A DNA stretch of 64,000 nucleotides from Acanthaster planci (GCF_001949145.1 NW_019091466.1:531869-595868), one strand, 5' to 3'; shown: positions 1-12,967, numbered from the stretch's first letter. Notes: generated from the sequence alone by a model not told the origin. A program made the numbers and translations.

Positions 1-1109
1 GCACAAGAGGACATTTATCTGTGGATTTTATAGATTGAAAGAGTTTTTATTGATCAACTGTTATATTGTTATTTTGTGTCTAGATACATATCACTTAGCA
101 CAGAATGTGTCAATTGGGTATCCAGTCCCCTCAACCCTTACTTTGGATGGAGAGGCATCAATTAGTTGCTGTGTCTGACTCATTGGGGGTGGACATGAAC
201 CATCTCCTCTTGCTTGAATTTGCCATTTCCTTTTCGTAACTGGAAAACAGAAATAAATGTTGAGAGGTTGTTAGTGGCGGATTCAGATAATTATTAAAGA
301 ATTTACTTTGCAAATATGAAAAGGTCTGCACAATTTATTCAAGTCTTAACTCTGTGTTTCAGTGAATTCACATTTGAAATTTTGAATGGGCCAGTGCGTG
401 GCCACTAACCATTAACAGATATGTAGAATTTCATTTACTATTGACCGAGTTGAAAAGCTTGACATTACTAGTATGGCTTTAAATGCTAAAGCTGCATTCA
501 AGTTTAAATGCTGATGAAAACAATTAAAATGCAAAAATCTAAGGTCCTTTACCCTTTTTATTTAACTCACAATTTGTGAATGCACTCTCGCATATAACAT
601 TGTTTTCAACTCCAGGAATACGATAAATTTACTGGCTTGAAGCAAGTTCCTGTATTTGTCTTTACATTGTGCTACAGTTTTTGAATTTCCTACAGATACA
701 CTACAATTAAAAGAAAATATCAAAACTTACCAAATTTGCATTCATGCCAAAGTATGAAGTAAAACAACTTTACTTTTGTCCACCATTTTTTTACTTTTCA
801 CAAAGCTAGATTTTGCTTAAGCAGATGATATTAAATTAAAAAAGATGCGTGCGTAACTTTTTTCTGTGCTTAACTTAGCAAACGCTGGTGAAATACGTTT
901 ATGTTTAGTACAATTGCTGTGCTAAAGTAAGCAGAAAAATTTGCTTACGCTTAAGCAGCTCTGTGAAATTGGGCCTTGCAGAGTATACAGTGCATATTAA
1001 AATAAATGTTTAAATTGACACAAAATTTGGTCAGCTGTTGTATTTTGCCATGTTTCGACAGCTTTTCAATGAATCATTAAGTGCTGATAATCTTGTCTTG
1101 CAATTGCAG
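1..1109. other. Upstream intron, no feature seen
   Basis: This AT-rich stretch ends in the acceptor used by the first visible dynein exon. I see no exon, RNA gene or recognisable repeat in it. It is most likely the 3' part of an intron, because the first exon begins inside a codon. Confidence 0.6.
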
Positions 1110-1305
1110 TGAGACAAAACTTCAGAAAGAACATGACATTGCTGTGTCTAAGTTGTTGGACAAACAGCGTAAGTTCCAGGCCAAGCTACAGGATGTGCTA
1201 GAGATTGTCAAAGGATTCAAGACCAAGGATAGGATGTCAGAGGCTCAAGACTACCTGCTGAAGCTTAATGAAATTCAGAGAATCCTGGATGAATTTTATG
1301 AAGAG
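1110..1305 (+). CDS. DNAH3-like: Dynein exon 1 (linker/stem)
   Basis: This exon starts at the third base of a codon after acceptor ttgcag and ends in phase 0 before donor gtcagt. It encodes a charged helical segment (EHDIAVSKLLDKQRKFQAK, then a run ending LNEIQRILDEFYEE). This is typical of the helical stem that leads into the dynein linker. The next intron is 291 bases with nothing notable. Confidence 0.85.
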
Positions 1306-1596
1306 GTCAGTTATTAGGAAAGAATAAAACAAACCAAACCCCTATTAAAAACCTAAATAAAGATTTGTTATCTTGGGTATTTTACTGTAACACTTTTCTC
1401 CTTCGAGTTTGATTTCAAACTTGGAAAGAAAGGCCCGGTACAAGTACACCAGTGTAACTAAGTTTTCGTGTTTATATTACAGGTTTGGAATTTTTTAAGG
1501 TTTTCTGTTCTTTCTAAGCTCTAAACTTTTTCAGTTGTGAGAAACATAAGTAAATCATAATTTTGTGAGATTGTGAGATTTTTTTTTAACTGACAG

Positions 1597-1791
1597 AAAG
1601 TGAGTATAAATCTTGAAGAGAAGCTTCTAGACATCGGTCAAATCAGCCCATATGCCCTACTGGATCACATCCGGGAGATGAAGGAACCTTTTTATAAGCT
1701 TTGGCAGACTGCTGTTCAGTTTCATCAGCAATATGATAACTGGATGAATGGACCCTTGCTGGAAGTGGATGCTGAACTGGTTGAGGAAGAG
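1597..1791 (+). CDS. DNAH3-like: Dynein exon 2 (linker/stem)
   Basis: Phase 0 at both ends, 65 codons. It begins KVSINLEEKLLDIGQ and ends LEVDAELVEEE before donor gtacat. The segment FYKLWQTAVQFHQQYDNWMNGP is a recognisable heavy-chain linker feature (a W followed by a W-M-N-G-P turn). The following 1.2 kb intron (1792-2977) shows no exon or repeat I can name. Confidence 0.92.
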
Positions 1792-2977
1792 GTACATCTT
1801 CATTTAAATTTTCTCCAATTTGAATGAGCTTCAACCAGATTCAGTTGAATTCAATTACTTTGACATGCATCACCTTGCTCTATAATGTTCCGCCGTATTA
1901 TTAGTTTTTATCAATCTAATTTTGATTCCTAAAAGAAGTGATTTTTGGCCTTTCCCACTGCTTTTAATGGATTGACATGTGGACTGACTTGCTTGTGTGC
2001 AATGATGTACGTGTGACTACCACCTCAACCCAGTGGTGTCATGTGGGTGCAAATGTATCCACTGAAAAGCCGCTTGCACCCATGTTTGCACCCACAAAAA
2101 TGTGCAAATATTATGACAGGGTGATCGACCTTGTCATTTTACGACTCCACATCATAAACCAGGAAAAATTAAGGATCATATGCAACTATCTGATTCTGTC
2201 TTGTCCCACCCACAGCCACCGAGGTCTGGTGCCGCCACTGCCTCTACCTATCCCTGCCATGAGCTCATGTACAATAACTGGTCTTATTATAGATATTGTT
2301 GGAAGTTTTGAATTACCTTGATCTGGTTCTATTTATTCAACTGTTAATCCATCTCAGTTCAACTTGATTAACTGTAGTTTAGCTAGTATGTAGTTGAGAC
2401 CCTCGAGACTGAGTCCCTAATGTAATGCAATGTTCAATATGCGTATTATCCATATGGTCATAATGAATATCAACAGCATACAAGGTGAGAGATGTAGAGA
2501 GTTGCAGAAAAAAGGTGCCTAATTATCATTCCACAAAAAAATTGGCATCCGAAACCGAAAACCATTGTGTGAAATGCATTTTTTTAGGTGGTTGTACAGT
2601 TCAATTTTTTTTCACGGCCTTTTGTTTTGTTGACAGCAGGGATGTAATTGTTTTTAGGCCAAAAGACAAAATGGACAAAATGCAGAATGCCAGTTTTAGT
2701 TTGAAGTCATGCCAGTATGTGTGTTTGAGTGTTCCCACTCTGGCAGCTTGACACACACAGTTGGCAAATAGGAAGCTTATCCAATTTTTCTGACTCTCTG
2801 CGTCTGTTCTGCATATTGTGTGGAACTGATCAGTGAAACTCTGTTTTGTTGTACATTAACGATCACTGTTAATAATGTACATGTATGATGTAAGCTTTCA
2901 GTTGATGATTTTATTAATATCTCCAAATAATTTTTTTTGGTTGAATTATTAAGTGTAAGTTTGATCTACTTTGCCAG

Positions 2978-3169
2978 GTGCAATCTCTGTGGAAGACAAG
3001 TTACAAGCTTACTAAGATCTTCACAGGTAGCACTGACATGATGGGGCCAATGAGGGCATCGGTCACTATCAAAGCTAAGCTGGAGAAATTCAAACTGAAC
3101 ATGCCACTCATTGGAGCACTTTGTAACCCTGGCATCAAACAAAGACACTGGGACATGATGAGTAAAAAG
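2978..3169 (+). CDS. DNAH3-like: Dynein exon 3 (linker)
   Basis: Phase 0 at both ends, 64 codons. It contains MPLIGALCNPGIKQRHWDMM, matching the highly conserved linker motif (L-x-N-P-G-I/M-R-x-R-H-W) of dynein heavy chains. The donor is gttaga. The next intron (3170-3999) is mostly one TTAA MITE. Confidence 0.96.
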
Positions 3170-3303
3170 GTTAGAATCAAATCTTGACCTATTTTGGCTC
3201 TTACTGATTTTAGCACGTGAATGGTATATAGATTGCTTAGCAAATTCTAAGTGAAAACCATCACAGTAATTGTTGTATTAAAGAGGATGCAATTGTTATA
3301 TGT

Positions 3304-3892
3304 TTAACCATTTCTTGCTGAGCCGTTTATCTGTGGTGATTCTGCTAGGCGTGCTGATTTTTCATTTTTTGGGGTTATGTTTGCAAAACTGAAAAATTCA
3401 TAACTTCATTTACTAGACGTTTACAACCATGCAGATGACTCTGTTGAGACTACTCTAATTTGACACGCAACATCTATTGATGCCTGGGTATTTTAGTCAG
3501 GCCTGCCGCCTTGTAAAAAGAGCCCAGGTTGTGCAGTGTTACACAATTTTCTTTTGTTCCCGAAACTGGCCTGGTGCGCTGCTGACATCTTTTCAATAGG
3601 GGCCAGATTAGCGTGCAGTGGTATTGTATCACTCAACACTGGAGTGCTGTCCCCAGTGGTAATCCGCTTGTGCTGAATGCAACAAACAGTGGTATAGTCT
3701 TTCAAAACAATGACAGATTTCCTCCACTATTGACAACAGAAAAAAATGTTGGCAATTCCAAGCAACTCTGTCTTTTGTTCCGAGTACAATCTTTTGTCAC
3801 ATGGCCCAGCTCTTTTGTCCGGTTTCGGGCTCCCCAGTTCTGTGTATAAAGCCTATGTGCCTGAAACCGGACTCCTGGCAGCATATGGTTAA
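3304..3892 (-). mobile_element. TTAA-flanked MITE, copy 1
   Basis: A 589-base non-coding element bounded by TTAA at 3304-3307 and 3889-3892, with decayed terminal inverted repeats (ttaaccatttcttgctg / ggcagcatatggttaa). Its body matches the other copies, including the CTTTTGT-rich hairpin part and the cagg-cctgc segment. Orientation is opposite to the copies at 14352 and 17461. TTAA duplication with CC/GG ends is the piggyBac signature, so I infer a non-autonomous piggyBac-type element. It fills most of its intron. Confidence 0.8.
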
Positions 3893-3999
3893 TGCATAAG
3901 AAATGTACTTCCAGAGGAGGCAAAATGGTATGAGCAATAGGAAAAACATATTTCAAATGACTGTAATCATGGTGTCATGTTCACTGATGATATACCCAG

Positions 4000-4128
4000 G
4001 TTGGCTTTAACATGACCCCTACGAAGGAAACACCTTTATTGGAGATGTTGCAGATGGGCCTTGAAAAGTATCTGGATGATCTATCTGAGATCTCCTCACA
4101 GGCAAGCAAGGAATATGCACTTGAAAAG
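4000..4128 (+). CDS. DNAH3-like: Dynein exon 4 (linker)
   Basis: Phase 0 at both ends, 43 codons, between acceptor tacccag and donor gtaagt. It encodes VGFNMTPTKETPLLEMLQMG and ends SQASKEYALEK, the linker segment that in this family is followed directly by the helix of exon 5. The following intron (4129-10558) is 6.4 kb. It holds a DIRS relic, a G-rich minisatellite, two MITEs and unassigned sequence. Confidence 0.96.
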
Positions 4129-4439
4129 GTAAGTTGCAAGTTTCAGTTAGGCGTGGTTTAAGTCAAGTACTAAACCAATATTTTGAAAGCTTTTCCTATG
4201 CATCCACAAAAGGGAGGTGACACCATTGGTTGTTTTTTGTCATAATTTTACAAGATTGGCTGATTTAAGGGAATGAAATTTACTGCAGTTGCATTCCACT
4301 GACTTGTTTAATGTTTGAGTTAATTGCTTGAGAAACATTGAAAAAAAAACAGAGTGGCCTTTTCAACTGTTAAAATGAAAGATCTTGTAATTTATCTTGT
4401 GCAAAGTCCATGAACTATTTGGCATTCTGAGTGAGCGAA

Positions 4440-6290
4440 CAACGTACCCTCCTGGTCCGTCAGCAGATGAACAAGCACAAAAGGTGCTCTTTCCCTCAAA
4501 AGAGTATTTTTCCATGGTAAAGAATAATAAAGTCTACTGCCTACAACCTACACAAATTACCAATACATATGCATTATTTCCCAGTCCATGACTCCATTTG
4601 CTAAATTCTTGATCTCTCGACAGTGCGCCCTCACTTGCTCAACTGCCACGGAAGCAGCCGCCATGATCTTTCTCTTTTTCTTAGCGCCATTACTAACGGA
4701 ATGTTTTGTCCAGCTTCAATATTTTTTGAGAGTTTTCCTTTGCTAAGCTTTGCTTCGGTGTCATTTCTTGATCATGCCTTTAATCTTTCTACCCTAAGGT
4801 CATTCTCATTCTGAATGGCAAGACTGTTCCCTAATTGATTTTGAAATCCTTTTTTTATGTTTTTGTTTTAGTCTTGTGCAGGTTGGTAGACTGTCCTTTG
4901 ACCCTTGCCAAGACTTTCCCCAGATGGGTCTTTCTCTTGGCTTCCCCTCACCTGTCGGTGTTTTTTTTTGTATTTGTGTGTATCTACCAGAGAAAATTTG
5001 AGAGAAGAACATTGTCTCCTTATTCTTTTATATATTCTAGTTTCAATTTTTGTATATATCTTCTGGTTTCTGTGATAAATTTGTCGACGATCATAGTGTT
5101 TGTTTTTTTCTTACACATTATTCTTGCCAATTTAAATATCAGACCTGTATATATTCTCTCCCACTGTTCATTTGGCCTTCCTTGTGGTGTATAGTTTCTC
5201 CGTTTTCTGTGCATTAGGTCCCAGATCGGGAGATCTTTTGTACTTCAACCCCTTCTAGTTGTTATGCTTGCATCATGAGCCAGGGATTGCCTGAGTCTGT
5301 AGGGACAGTTATGCAATGGGTTCGGTCTTTGTGAACTCTGAGAATAGGACAGTGCATGGGATTACTTTTCTCTTCCTTTCTGTTGTTCCAGGGTATGACT
5401 GTACGATACCCTTCTTTGCTCCAGTATGGTACTGTTGAGCATGCGAGTTCGCTCATAGAGTTTTCTTCATGACTCGCAGCAGTTGGAGCTTGCCGGCCCA
5501 TTCCAGGTTTTAGAAAAAATCCATGCCCCTCCACTTCATGCCCATGGGTCCTCTTTGAGCTTCGAGCACCGTTGGCCCCTCTACGGTCCTCTAATGGCCT
5601 TCTGGAGCATAGTTGAGTCCGCAGGTGACTCATTTTGTTTGACAGGAATTACCCAAGTGAATTTCTGTCTCATGCTTGTAAGGAGGAATTAGATATTTCC
5701 CTTAGTTTGTCTCTGTGGCTTTCCATTGTCTTGATGACTCTCTGATCATGGGCCTTGAGTAGTTTGCCCATGTTTCTCTCCAAGCTTTGATGTCTCGTAG
5801 GGAATCTGTGATTCAAGCCCTGAATATTCCCCATGAGTCAGTTAACTCTGAACTTAAGGTTTTGCCCTGTTTTCCAAGGACCGTTTTGGGAGCCAGTTTT
5901 CTAGTCTCCTGGAAAGTGAAGTCAGCGCTCGGAAGAATCCTTTCACCAATCAACCGAGTCTCGTCCTCAAGCCACCCGTTAAAGGAAAATCTACAACAGC
6001 CGAATTTGACATTTCACCTCTTGGTGGAGAGGGTATGCTATGGATCCGACTAAGGGGTCTCTTTCCCTGGTGACAGACTTCTTTATGCACCTCTTCCCTT
6101 TGGGTTTCCTAACTTCTGTGATCAGGAATTACTGATCTGCACTGGCGGCTATCCACTGTGGCTCCCCTGATGAAAATTCTATTTCTGATCACTCAGGGAT
6201 CCATCACCTCCTCAGGGAAATGTTCATAGAACGCTGCCCAACCAAGTGCCTTTTTCCTTTGTGGTGCCTGAGTGATGTGCTTTGGTGGGT
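4440..6290 (+). mobile_element. Decayed DIRS-type retrotransposon fragment
   Basis: The 5' part (4450-5060) is similar to 34540-35060, a DIRS-like leader: shared segments include the stretch around gcattatttc and that around cagccgccat. Near the 3' end, about 6055-6290, conceptual translation gives SALAAIHCGSPDENSISDHS followed by HHLLREMFIERCPTKC. This aligns with the tyrosine-recombinase region of the larger DIRS element at 58790-58910. Reading frames are broken and the reverse transcriptase is missing, so this is an internally deleted dead copy. Confidence 0.65.
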
Positions 6291-6440
6291 TGCATAAGGG
6301 ATGAGGTGGAGTTGGACTTTGGTGGGGTTGGATGGGTATTTGGTGGAGTGTGGATTTGGTGGGGTTGGATGGGGTCAGGTGGAGTCCACTTGGTGTGGTG
6401 CAACAGAAAGAGTTTTGGGGATGAGGTGGGGTGGGTAATT
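6270..6440. repeat. G-rich imperfect minisatellite
   Basis: Degenerate repeats of a roughly 20-30 base unit built on tggtggggttggatggg and gaggtggagt. The + strand is strongly G-rich with several GGGG runs. It abuts the end of the DIRS fragment and precedes the gapped MITE. Confidence 0.7.
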
Positions 6441-6504
6441 TAGTCAGACAAGTTTAAATAAGTGTATATCTTATTTCCATTGTCACTGTCAATACTTCTC
6501 ATTG

Positions 6505-6887
6505 TTAACCACTACCAGCNNNNNNNNNNNNNNNNNNNNNNNNNNNNNNNNNNNNNNNNNNNNNNNNNNNNNNNNNNNNNNNNNNNNNNNNNNNNNNNNN
6601 NNNNNNNNNNNNNNNNNNNNNNNNNNNNNNNNNNNNNNNNNNNNNNNNNNNNNNNNNNNNNNNNNNNNNNNNNNNNNNNNNNNNNNNNNNNNNNNNNNNN
6701 NNNNNNNNNNNNNNNNNNNNNNNNNNNNNNNNNNNNNNNNNNNNNNNNNNNNNNNNNNNNNNNNNNNNNNNNNNNNNNNNNNNNNNNNNNNNNNNNNNNN
6801 NNNNNNNNNNNNNNNNNNNNNNNNNNNNNNNNNNNNNNNNNNNNNNNNNNNNNNNCGTTGAAAAATGCCCCGGCCCGAAGTGGTTAA
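6505..6887. mobile_element. TTAA-flanked MITE, copy 2, interrupted by N gap
   Basis: TTAA at 6505-6508 followed by ccactaccagc, and gcccgaagtgg followed by TTAA at 6884-6887, are the two ends of the same MITE family. Everything between about 6520 and 6855 is N, so the body is unseen and orientation is uncertain. Confidence 0.65.
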
Positions 6888-9789
6888 CACTACCATAGAA
6901 AAGGAGCTAGTCATAATCATGGCATTGTTTTCTCTGTGGTTATTCATTACTGCAAGTGTTCTAACACCCAAAATATTTTAGGTATCAACCCCAAATTGAC
7001 TAAGCCTTCAAGTTCAAGGACGCAAACATTTCATGGAATCACGGAGAGCACGATAATTCCTGCCAAACAAAAGAGCCGTTACCCGGTGGATCCGCAGACG
7101 GAACGCAATATGCAAGCTTTATGCAAATTACTACCCTCATGAATGCGCCCGATCTTTCGCGTATTGGTGTGGTGGGCAATCTTTGGCAGGGCAAATCCCC
7201 TTTGAGTTTGCACGTGGCTGAGTTTCCGCTGACCGACTGGTCAACTTCCAGTTAGAACAAGACAAAATGCCGATTGGCCACCACAAGGTTTTTTTTCTGA
7301 AGTTGGCTGGCCGCCCTGGTGGGACTTCCAAAATGAATGCATACGTTTAGGTACTGTACAGGATTTGCATGTAGTGCAGTTTGCCAAAATTGACCGATTT
7401 GGGGTTTGTGAGTTACTTTCTGTATCATTAAAGGCACTTGCTTTAGTTTTTGAGTACTCTGCTCTTAGAATTTCGCTGTTCATTTTTAACATTCAAGGCG
7501 CAGCTTGTTTAATTTGTCTTGCAAAACACCATGGACTGCAGGACGTTTCTGCCTGCCAGGACAGTGCACAGATGAAGTCGATCTGGCCCTTAAGAAAGAC
7601 ATTGTTTTCCTTTGCTTTTCATGGTAATTGTGGTTTGCAAATTTACCTTCAACTTTATGTTTATTCTTGAACAATGCAACGCTGAGAATTGTCAAACATC
7701 GATGCATCCTGCAGTGAGTTGACTGCTGCAGTACCACAGTGACTACGTGACCACATGTACCGTACATGTAGAGGTGCACAATTGACCACGTTCATGTACA
7801 ATTCACTTTTTAAAATGTTGGCCTGCCTACGTCGGTCAAAAACCATTCATGGACACATCGTCAGCGCCCAGCGTTAACACTTTATCAACAAATGTGGTAG
7901 CTACATGCATCCTTGCATTTGGTCATGTTAGTTACTGTGATTTGAAAATTAGAAAGCTAAATGTCTCAATATTGGAGATTCTGTTTGAGACAAACTGGTC
8001 CCAGAGCTCCTCTGGAGAGGGCTTAATTGATTTGGACCATACCATTATCTTGAAGGGTGATACTGAGATGATATAATTTATGTGAGTTAAACCTCCAAAG
8101 TTTCATAAATGAAGTTTAATTTCAGACCTATCCAAATTCTCTTTTAGGTTGTTAGTTATGGTTATTCATCTATTTCATTAGCTAATAATAACTTTAGGTA
8201 TACCGATGGCACATTGGCATGTTGCACATAACCCATTAATATAGACTTAGACTCTTGCAACTTGCAACAACTCCTGTTAACAGTTGCAATAGTTGAAATT
8301 TTCCAAAGATCGTCCGGGTAGCTGCAGAACAGTACTAAATTCTCACTGCATTCAATTGTGCGCATGTATATTCAGACTGATATTATGTATGCCAATTTCC
8401 AATATTCGCACCCTTACGTTCCATATTAGGCTAATGATGTCATAAATGAACGTGCAAAACAAATTTTGAGTGGATGCCGATTGTTTTTGAACTCATGTTC
8501 AATCAAAGGTAACTCAGGAAAAAAAAAATTGCCAGGCGGAGTATAGCAGTGCTTCAGCACATGATGAGAGTTGGTGCAGGCAAGGGCCAAATAAGCTTTC
8601 CTTTCGTTCGGTCAAAATCATAGTATTTATATGTTATATATATGCCGTTATCCATTCGAAAAAAGACCGATGGAAAATTCAAACTTGCAACTTGGACGTG
8701 GTTGCCATCCTGGAAAGGAATGCTGACTTGATACTGGGGTCCTTTGAATATAGCGAATGTCACAGTTTGGTAGTTGTATCTGTTTCATGAAAAAATAACC
8801 AGAACACAATTCACTCGAAATCCAGTTTGATATTTTTTCCTGTAAAGTAGGAGATTCCCATTTGAGCATGCTGTTTTCACTGTTTTCACATATCCTGTGA
8901 TTGTTCTGTTGAGTCAAGCATGGTTTAAACACAACTGTTTTGGTCGTCGAAACACATTTGGAAAATGTCACACTGCCTCCAAAGTTAAAATTCCACGGAA
9001 TTATAATGCCTGAATAAACTTTCCAAAAATGTGTAAAACTGTTGAAATCAAAGTTGCTCATGGATATGGGATGGAGAAGGAGATCAAATACTTGTATTAA
9101 GTGTCATTTATACACGAAAGTACCACAGCACGTTCGTAGCCAGCTCCAAGTATGCCTCACTGTGCGTTGACCATTGTACATGCACGTGTACAATACTTGT
9201 ACATGTACGTATGCACATGCATGTACATATCCCAACCTGAACCGAAGTTTGGCAAAAAATTTCTAAACGACTGTCACGACCCCATCGTCTTTAATAAATG
9301 TTGATACTTGTAATGAGGGAACATCTTTACGCCAGAACAGCTGTTGGTATTCATGAGGTCCAGAGATATCTAGCTTGTTCGTGATGCTTTTTGTCGCAAT
9401 GACAAAAGGGCACACGGCCGCCAGCCTCATTAAACCCCTCATGCTTCAGCGCACACCTCCGTCGTGTCCGAGGATTTCCCCCACTTGGCAAAGTTAGACC
9501 GATCGGAAAAAATGTGGACAATATGTGGAACGGTTAGTCAATTTGGGGATGACGCCTTATACTTACAAATAGCCTTGTAGGCTGTATTTTAGATAAAACA
9601 GAAGAGCACTTTATGTTCTTACAAAGTTGCTTTTCCCTTTTGCAGTGAAAAATGGATGGTATATAATTTACCAGTCAGTTTTACATTAAAATGGTCATTG
9701 ATTTTTATTTCAAGACAGAAATCACTCTTTGGTCTGAATCCAGTTATAACTTCCATACTGACACACATGAATCACATTGTGTGGAGTGC
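6888..9789. other. Intronic sequence, nothing assigned
   Basis: I find no dynein exon here and the flanking exon phases need none. Short open frames on both strands (for example about 8650-9061 on the minus strand) have no recognisable domain. Around 9170-9235 there is a cluster of overlapping palindromic words of the type tacatgta. Confidence 0.4.
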
Positions 9790-10328
9790 TTGACCACTTG
9801 CTGCTGGGTGCTTTTAAAAATGCAGTGCACATATATGGGCCATTTTCAAGATTGTCAGTTTTCAAAATTCTTAAAAAGTTGTTTGGTTGCTACTCTAGTC
9901 TGTTAGGCAACCTCCATTGACTCCTGAGTATTTCAGCCAGGCCTGTTGCCCTGTAAAGAGAGCCCAGAATTGTGAGGTGTTGCGTCATTTCCTTTGTTCC
10001 CAGTGAATGTGAGTGGCCTCTTTTCAAACACGGCTTGATTAGCATGCAGCGGCACTGTGTCGCTCATCAATGGGGCTCTGGAGCACTTTTGTCTGCTAAT
10101 CCGCAGGTGCACTATGCCCAAAATAGTGGTATACTGTTTGAAAACAGTGACAGATTACCTTTGAAAAATGTAAGCCGAAAAATGATGGCAATTCCCAGCA
10201 GCAGGTCTTTTGTTCTGAGTACAGTCTTTTGTTACACGGACCAGCTCTTTTGTCCAATTTCGGGCACCCTGGCTATGCATATAAACCCATGGTGCTCAAA
10301 AGGGGGTTTCCCGGCAGCAAGTGGTTAA
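9790..10328 (-). mobile_element. TTAA-flanked MITE, copy 3
   Basis: The right end is cccggcagcaagtggTTAA (10325-10328). The left end is TTGA plus ccacttgctgctgg, a one-base change from TTAA. The body matches the family, including ttttgtccaatttcgggcacc. Length is 539 bases, in the same orientation as copy 1. Confidence 0.8.
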
Positions 10329-10558
10329 GGCATGGCAAAACTGCAGAACCATCAGGAAACATTGCTAACAATATCTTACTGACCCCTTTTGTTTTGTGCT
10401 GGAATTGTACTCATGATTGTAAGTGAATGTTGTTTTTTGCTGCATTTGGTTATTTTCATTGTTATCAGTGCCATCAAGTTCAAAGTGCAGACAACTCAAA
10501 TAGATGCACTTGATTGCCATTGTCCACCTTGTCTTGCCCAATGTGATTCCTCTTGTAG

Positions 10559-10759
10559 GCTCTCTCAAAGATGAAGGAGGACTGGCAGTCAGTTCATTTT
10601 AATTTCACTGAGTACAAAGACACAGGACTGAGCATACTGTCATCTCCTGAAGATGTCCAAGTCCTGTTGGAGGATCACATGGTGAAGACATCAACCATGA
10701 GAGGATCACCCTTCATTGCTCCATTTGAGAAGCAAGTCAAAGTGTGGGAAGAGACATTG
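10559..10759 (+). CDS. DNAH3-like: Dynein exon 5 (linker)
   Basis: Phase 0 at both ends, 67 codons, after acceptor cttgtag and before donor gttagt. It begins ALSKMKEDWQSVHFNFTEYK and contains the LLEDHMVKTSTMRGSPF motif of the linker. This hallmark segment (LLDDHxxxTxxMxxSP) is shared by axonemal heavy chains. The next intron (10760-12184) has no recognised element. Confidence 0.97.
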
Positions 10760-12184
10760 GTTAGTAGAGAACCTGGATTTAACAGTACTGGAATTAAGAA
10801 GAAATAAAGAGAATGAAAAATCTGGTGGCAGTTACATTCATCGTTTAGCTGCAAAGCTATTAGGAAGTCTTCAGAAGCATTTCAGTGAGAATGTTTGTAG
10901 ATGAATGCATACTCTCTGAGTCATCATGGTAGGAAAGAAAAAACACACATCAGTGTAATTTTACTCAGAGGAGGAGTGTTTTTAGTACTGCACAGGCTGT
11001 ACAGAGTAAGTTGAGGGTAATCTTTGGTTTCTTTGTGATTACCTCTGTGATAGTACTTCTTGACGCCGACATGTTAACTGGTTTCACAATTATCCTTTGC
11101 TATTTGTTCAAGATCAACAATTACTCTTATGTGTGTTTACCAGTATGCAGTCATTTCATGGAAGGATAAACTTTTACACAGAGTGCTCTGTTGTATCAAA
11201 CTTTCGCCTCCTTCATTGATTGCAGAGCTCACTGCTGAATCACATTTGAATCTACCAGCTGACTGTATGGATTTTTCCAGAAACAAAAAACAAAATAAAA
11301 GTAAAGTATAAGTTTTTTTAAAGGAGCAAAAGCATACAATTTGAGCTTCCATTGGCATACTTTTCATTTTCGGTAGGAGCCACGCCATGGCTATGTAAAC
11401 ACCTTTCCATAGATTCAAATCAGATTTGACTCGAAAATGAAAGAAAATGAACTCTCATAATTGATATCTTTCACAGTTCTCTGAATAGCTTCGGAAAGTT
11501 AAGGTACATTTAATATTCCACTTTTTTGCACTCATGCATTGTCTGTATATTCTTTTCTGATATAGATTCGTTGAAGTAATTTTTGTCTTGTCACCATTTT
11601 TAGCCCAACGCCATACTGCTGGTGAGGGACTAATCACTAAAAATATGACATAATGTCATGTTGTGATGTCATTGTTGACTCCCAAAATCTGAAAAAAAAA
11701 TCGATAGAACAGGATATAAATTAAGGATTTCAGTGATCCATAGTTTCTAGATGGTTATTGCAGAATCTTAGGATATGGGCAGGAATTAGTCTGTTCATCA
11801 ATTTTGAGCAGTATTAGCAACATAGATATGTACATATATATATTTATATACACCTTGAAAGATGCTACCAAAACAAGCAAGCTTGCATCAATGCGAGAAA
11901 ATGGCACAACATCTAAACTTTCAAGGCAAGAAGAAAACTGTGTCAGATATCTCGCTGAAAGTCCCATTTTCCTTTGTTTAAAGTGTGAAAATATTGTTCA
12001 GAAAGTTTTTCAAGCCAATCTCATTGGTTGCAGATGGGAGGTTTCTTCACATGAATTGATACCTGCAGATTACTTTTGTCAGTTTGTACAGTGACCTGTA
12101 AAAATATGCTGAATTAGTGGTTTTTTTTTATATTTGTAGACATTGATGGCATGATAAAAGTTAATTTTGTGCTTGATATTCCAG

Positions 12185-12324
12185 CATCGTATGAGTGATA
12201 TTCTCGACTCATGGCTAAAAGTTCAAGCAGCGTGGCTGTATCTGGAGCCAATCTTCGGATCAGCAGACATCCGACGCCAGATACCTGTGGAAGGGTCCAT
12301 GTTCACAGAGGTTGATGAAAACTG
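12185..12324 (+). CDS. DNAH3-like: Dynein exon 6 (linker)
   Basis: Starts in phase 0 and leaves two bases (TG) that join G of the next exon to make Trp. It encodes LDSWLKVQAAWLYLEPIFGS, the nearly invariant dynein linker motif, followed by ADIRRQIPVEG. The donor is gtgaga. The following 3.1 kb intron holds an unassigned open frame and one MITE. Confidence 0.97.
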
Positions 12325-12967
12325 GTGAGAAACCTCATTTGGTAGAAGTTCAAGTGAATTAGATTAGCCATGTAGATCAGCTTGAACTTAAATGTCAAAA
12401 CATGCTAACTCAGCTTAAAGTTCTAAACAAAATTGGTTCCCACAACGCTTGTTTATTGTTGTTTTATTAGCCTCTATTAATTGTTTAACCCATTAAGTAC
12501 GGTATGGTTTTTACGATTACACTGTACCTGAGCTACTGGACTGCTAGTATTGAATGAACATGCAGTGTCTGGGGCATATGCTGGGTCACAGTGCATCTGG
12601 CTGGGTCTATTATGGATTATGTGCTAATTACATCAGTGTTGTCCCATATGTACATTGTGGGTAAGTCCAGAAATTAGTCCAAAAGTTTGACATTTTTGTG
12701 TCCCTATTACACCTGACCTTTGTTATTTGACATGGAAATATTACCAGAATTGATTTCAAACTATTGCTATTTGTTTGGCAGGTAATTGGCATTAATTCAT
12801 CATCTTGGAAATTAAAAAAATGTGTTCTGAACCTACAACATCATATGTCAGATGTGACGAGGACACACACAAAAAGGGATCCCTGATTTCTGGCATAACC
12901 CTTGTACATATTAAGCTCTATACACACGGCTTGATTTTCATTCAGACTCAGAAGGATTTGCTGATGA

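Noticed and set aside
6462-6971. Long open frames across the first N gap on both strands
   Set aside because: They consist almost wholly of unknown residues read through N; no coding evidence.
8554-9061. Two overlapping minus-strand open frames, looking like parts of one secreted-type protein
   Set aside because: No family recognised, the frames overlap and no splice pattern supports them.
12480-12600. Possible further TTAA MITE start (ttaacccattaagtacgg)
   Set aside because: The sequence after the first few bases does not match the family and no right end follows.
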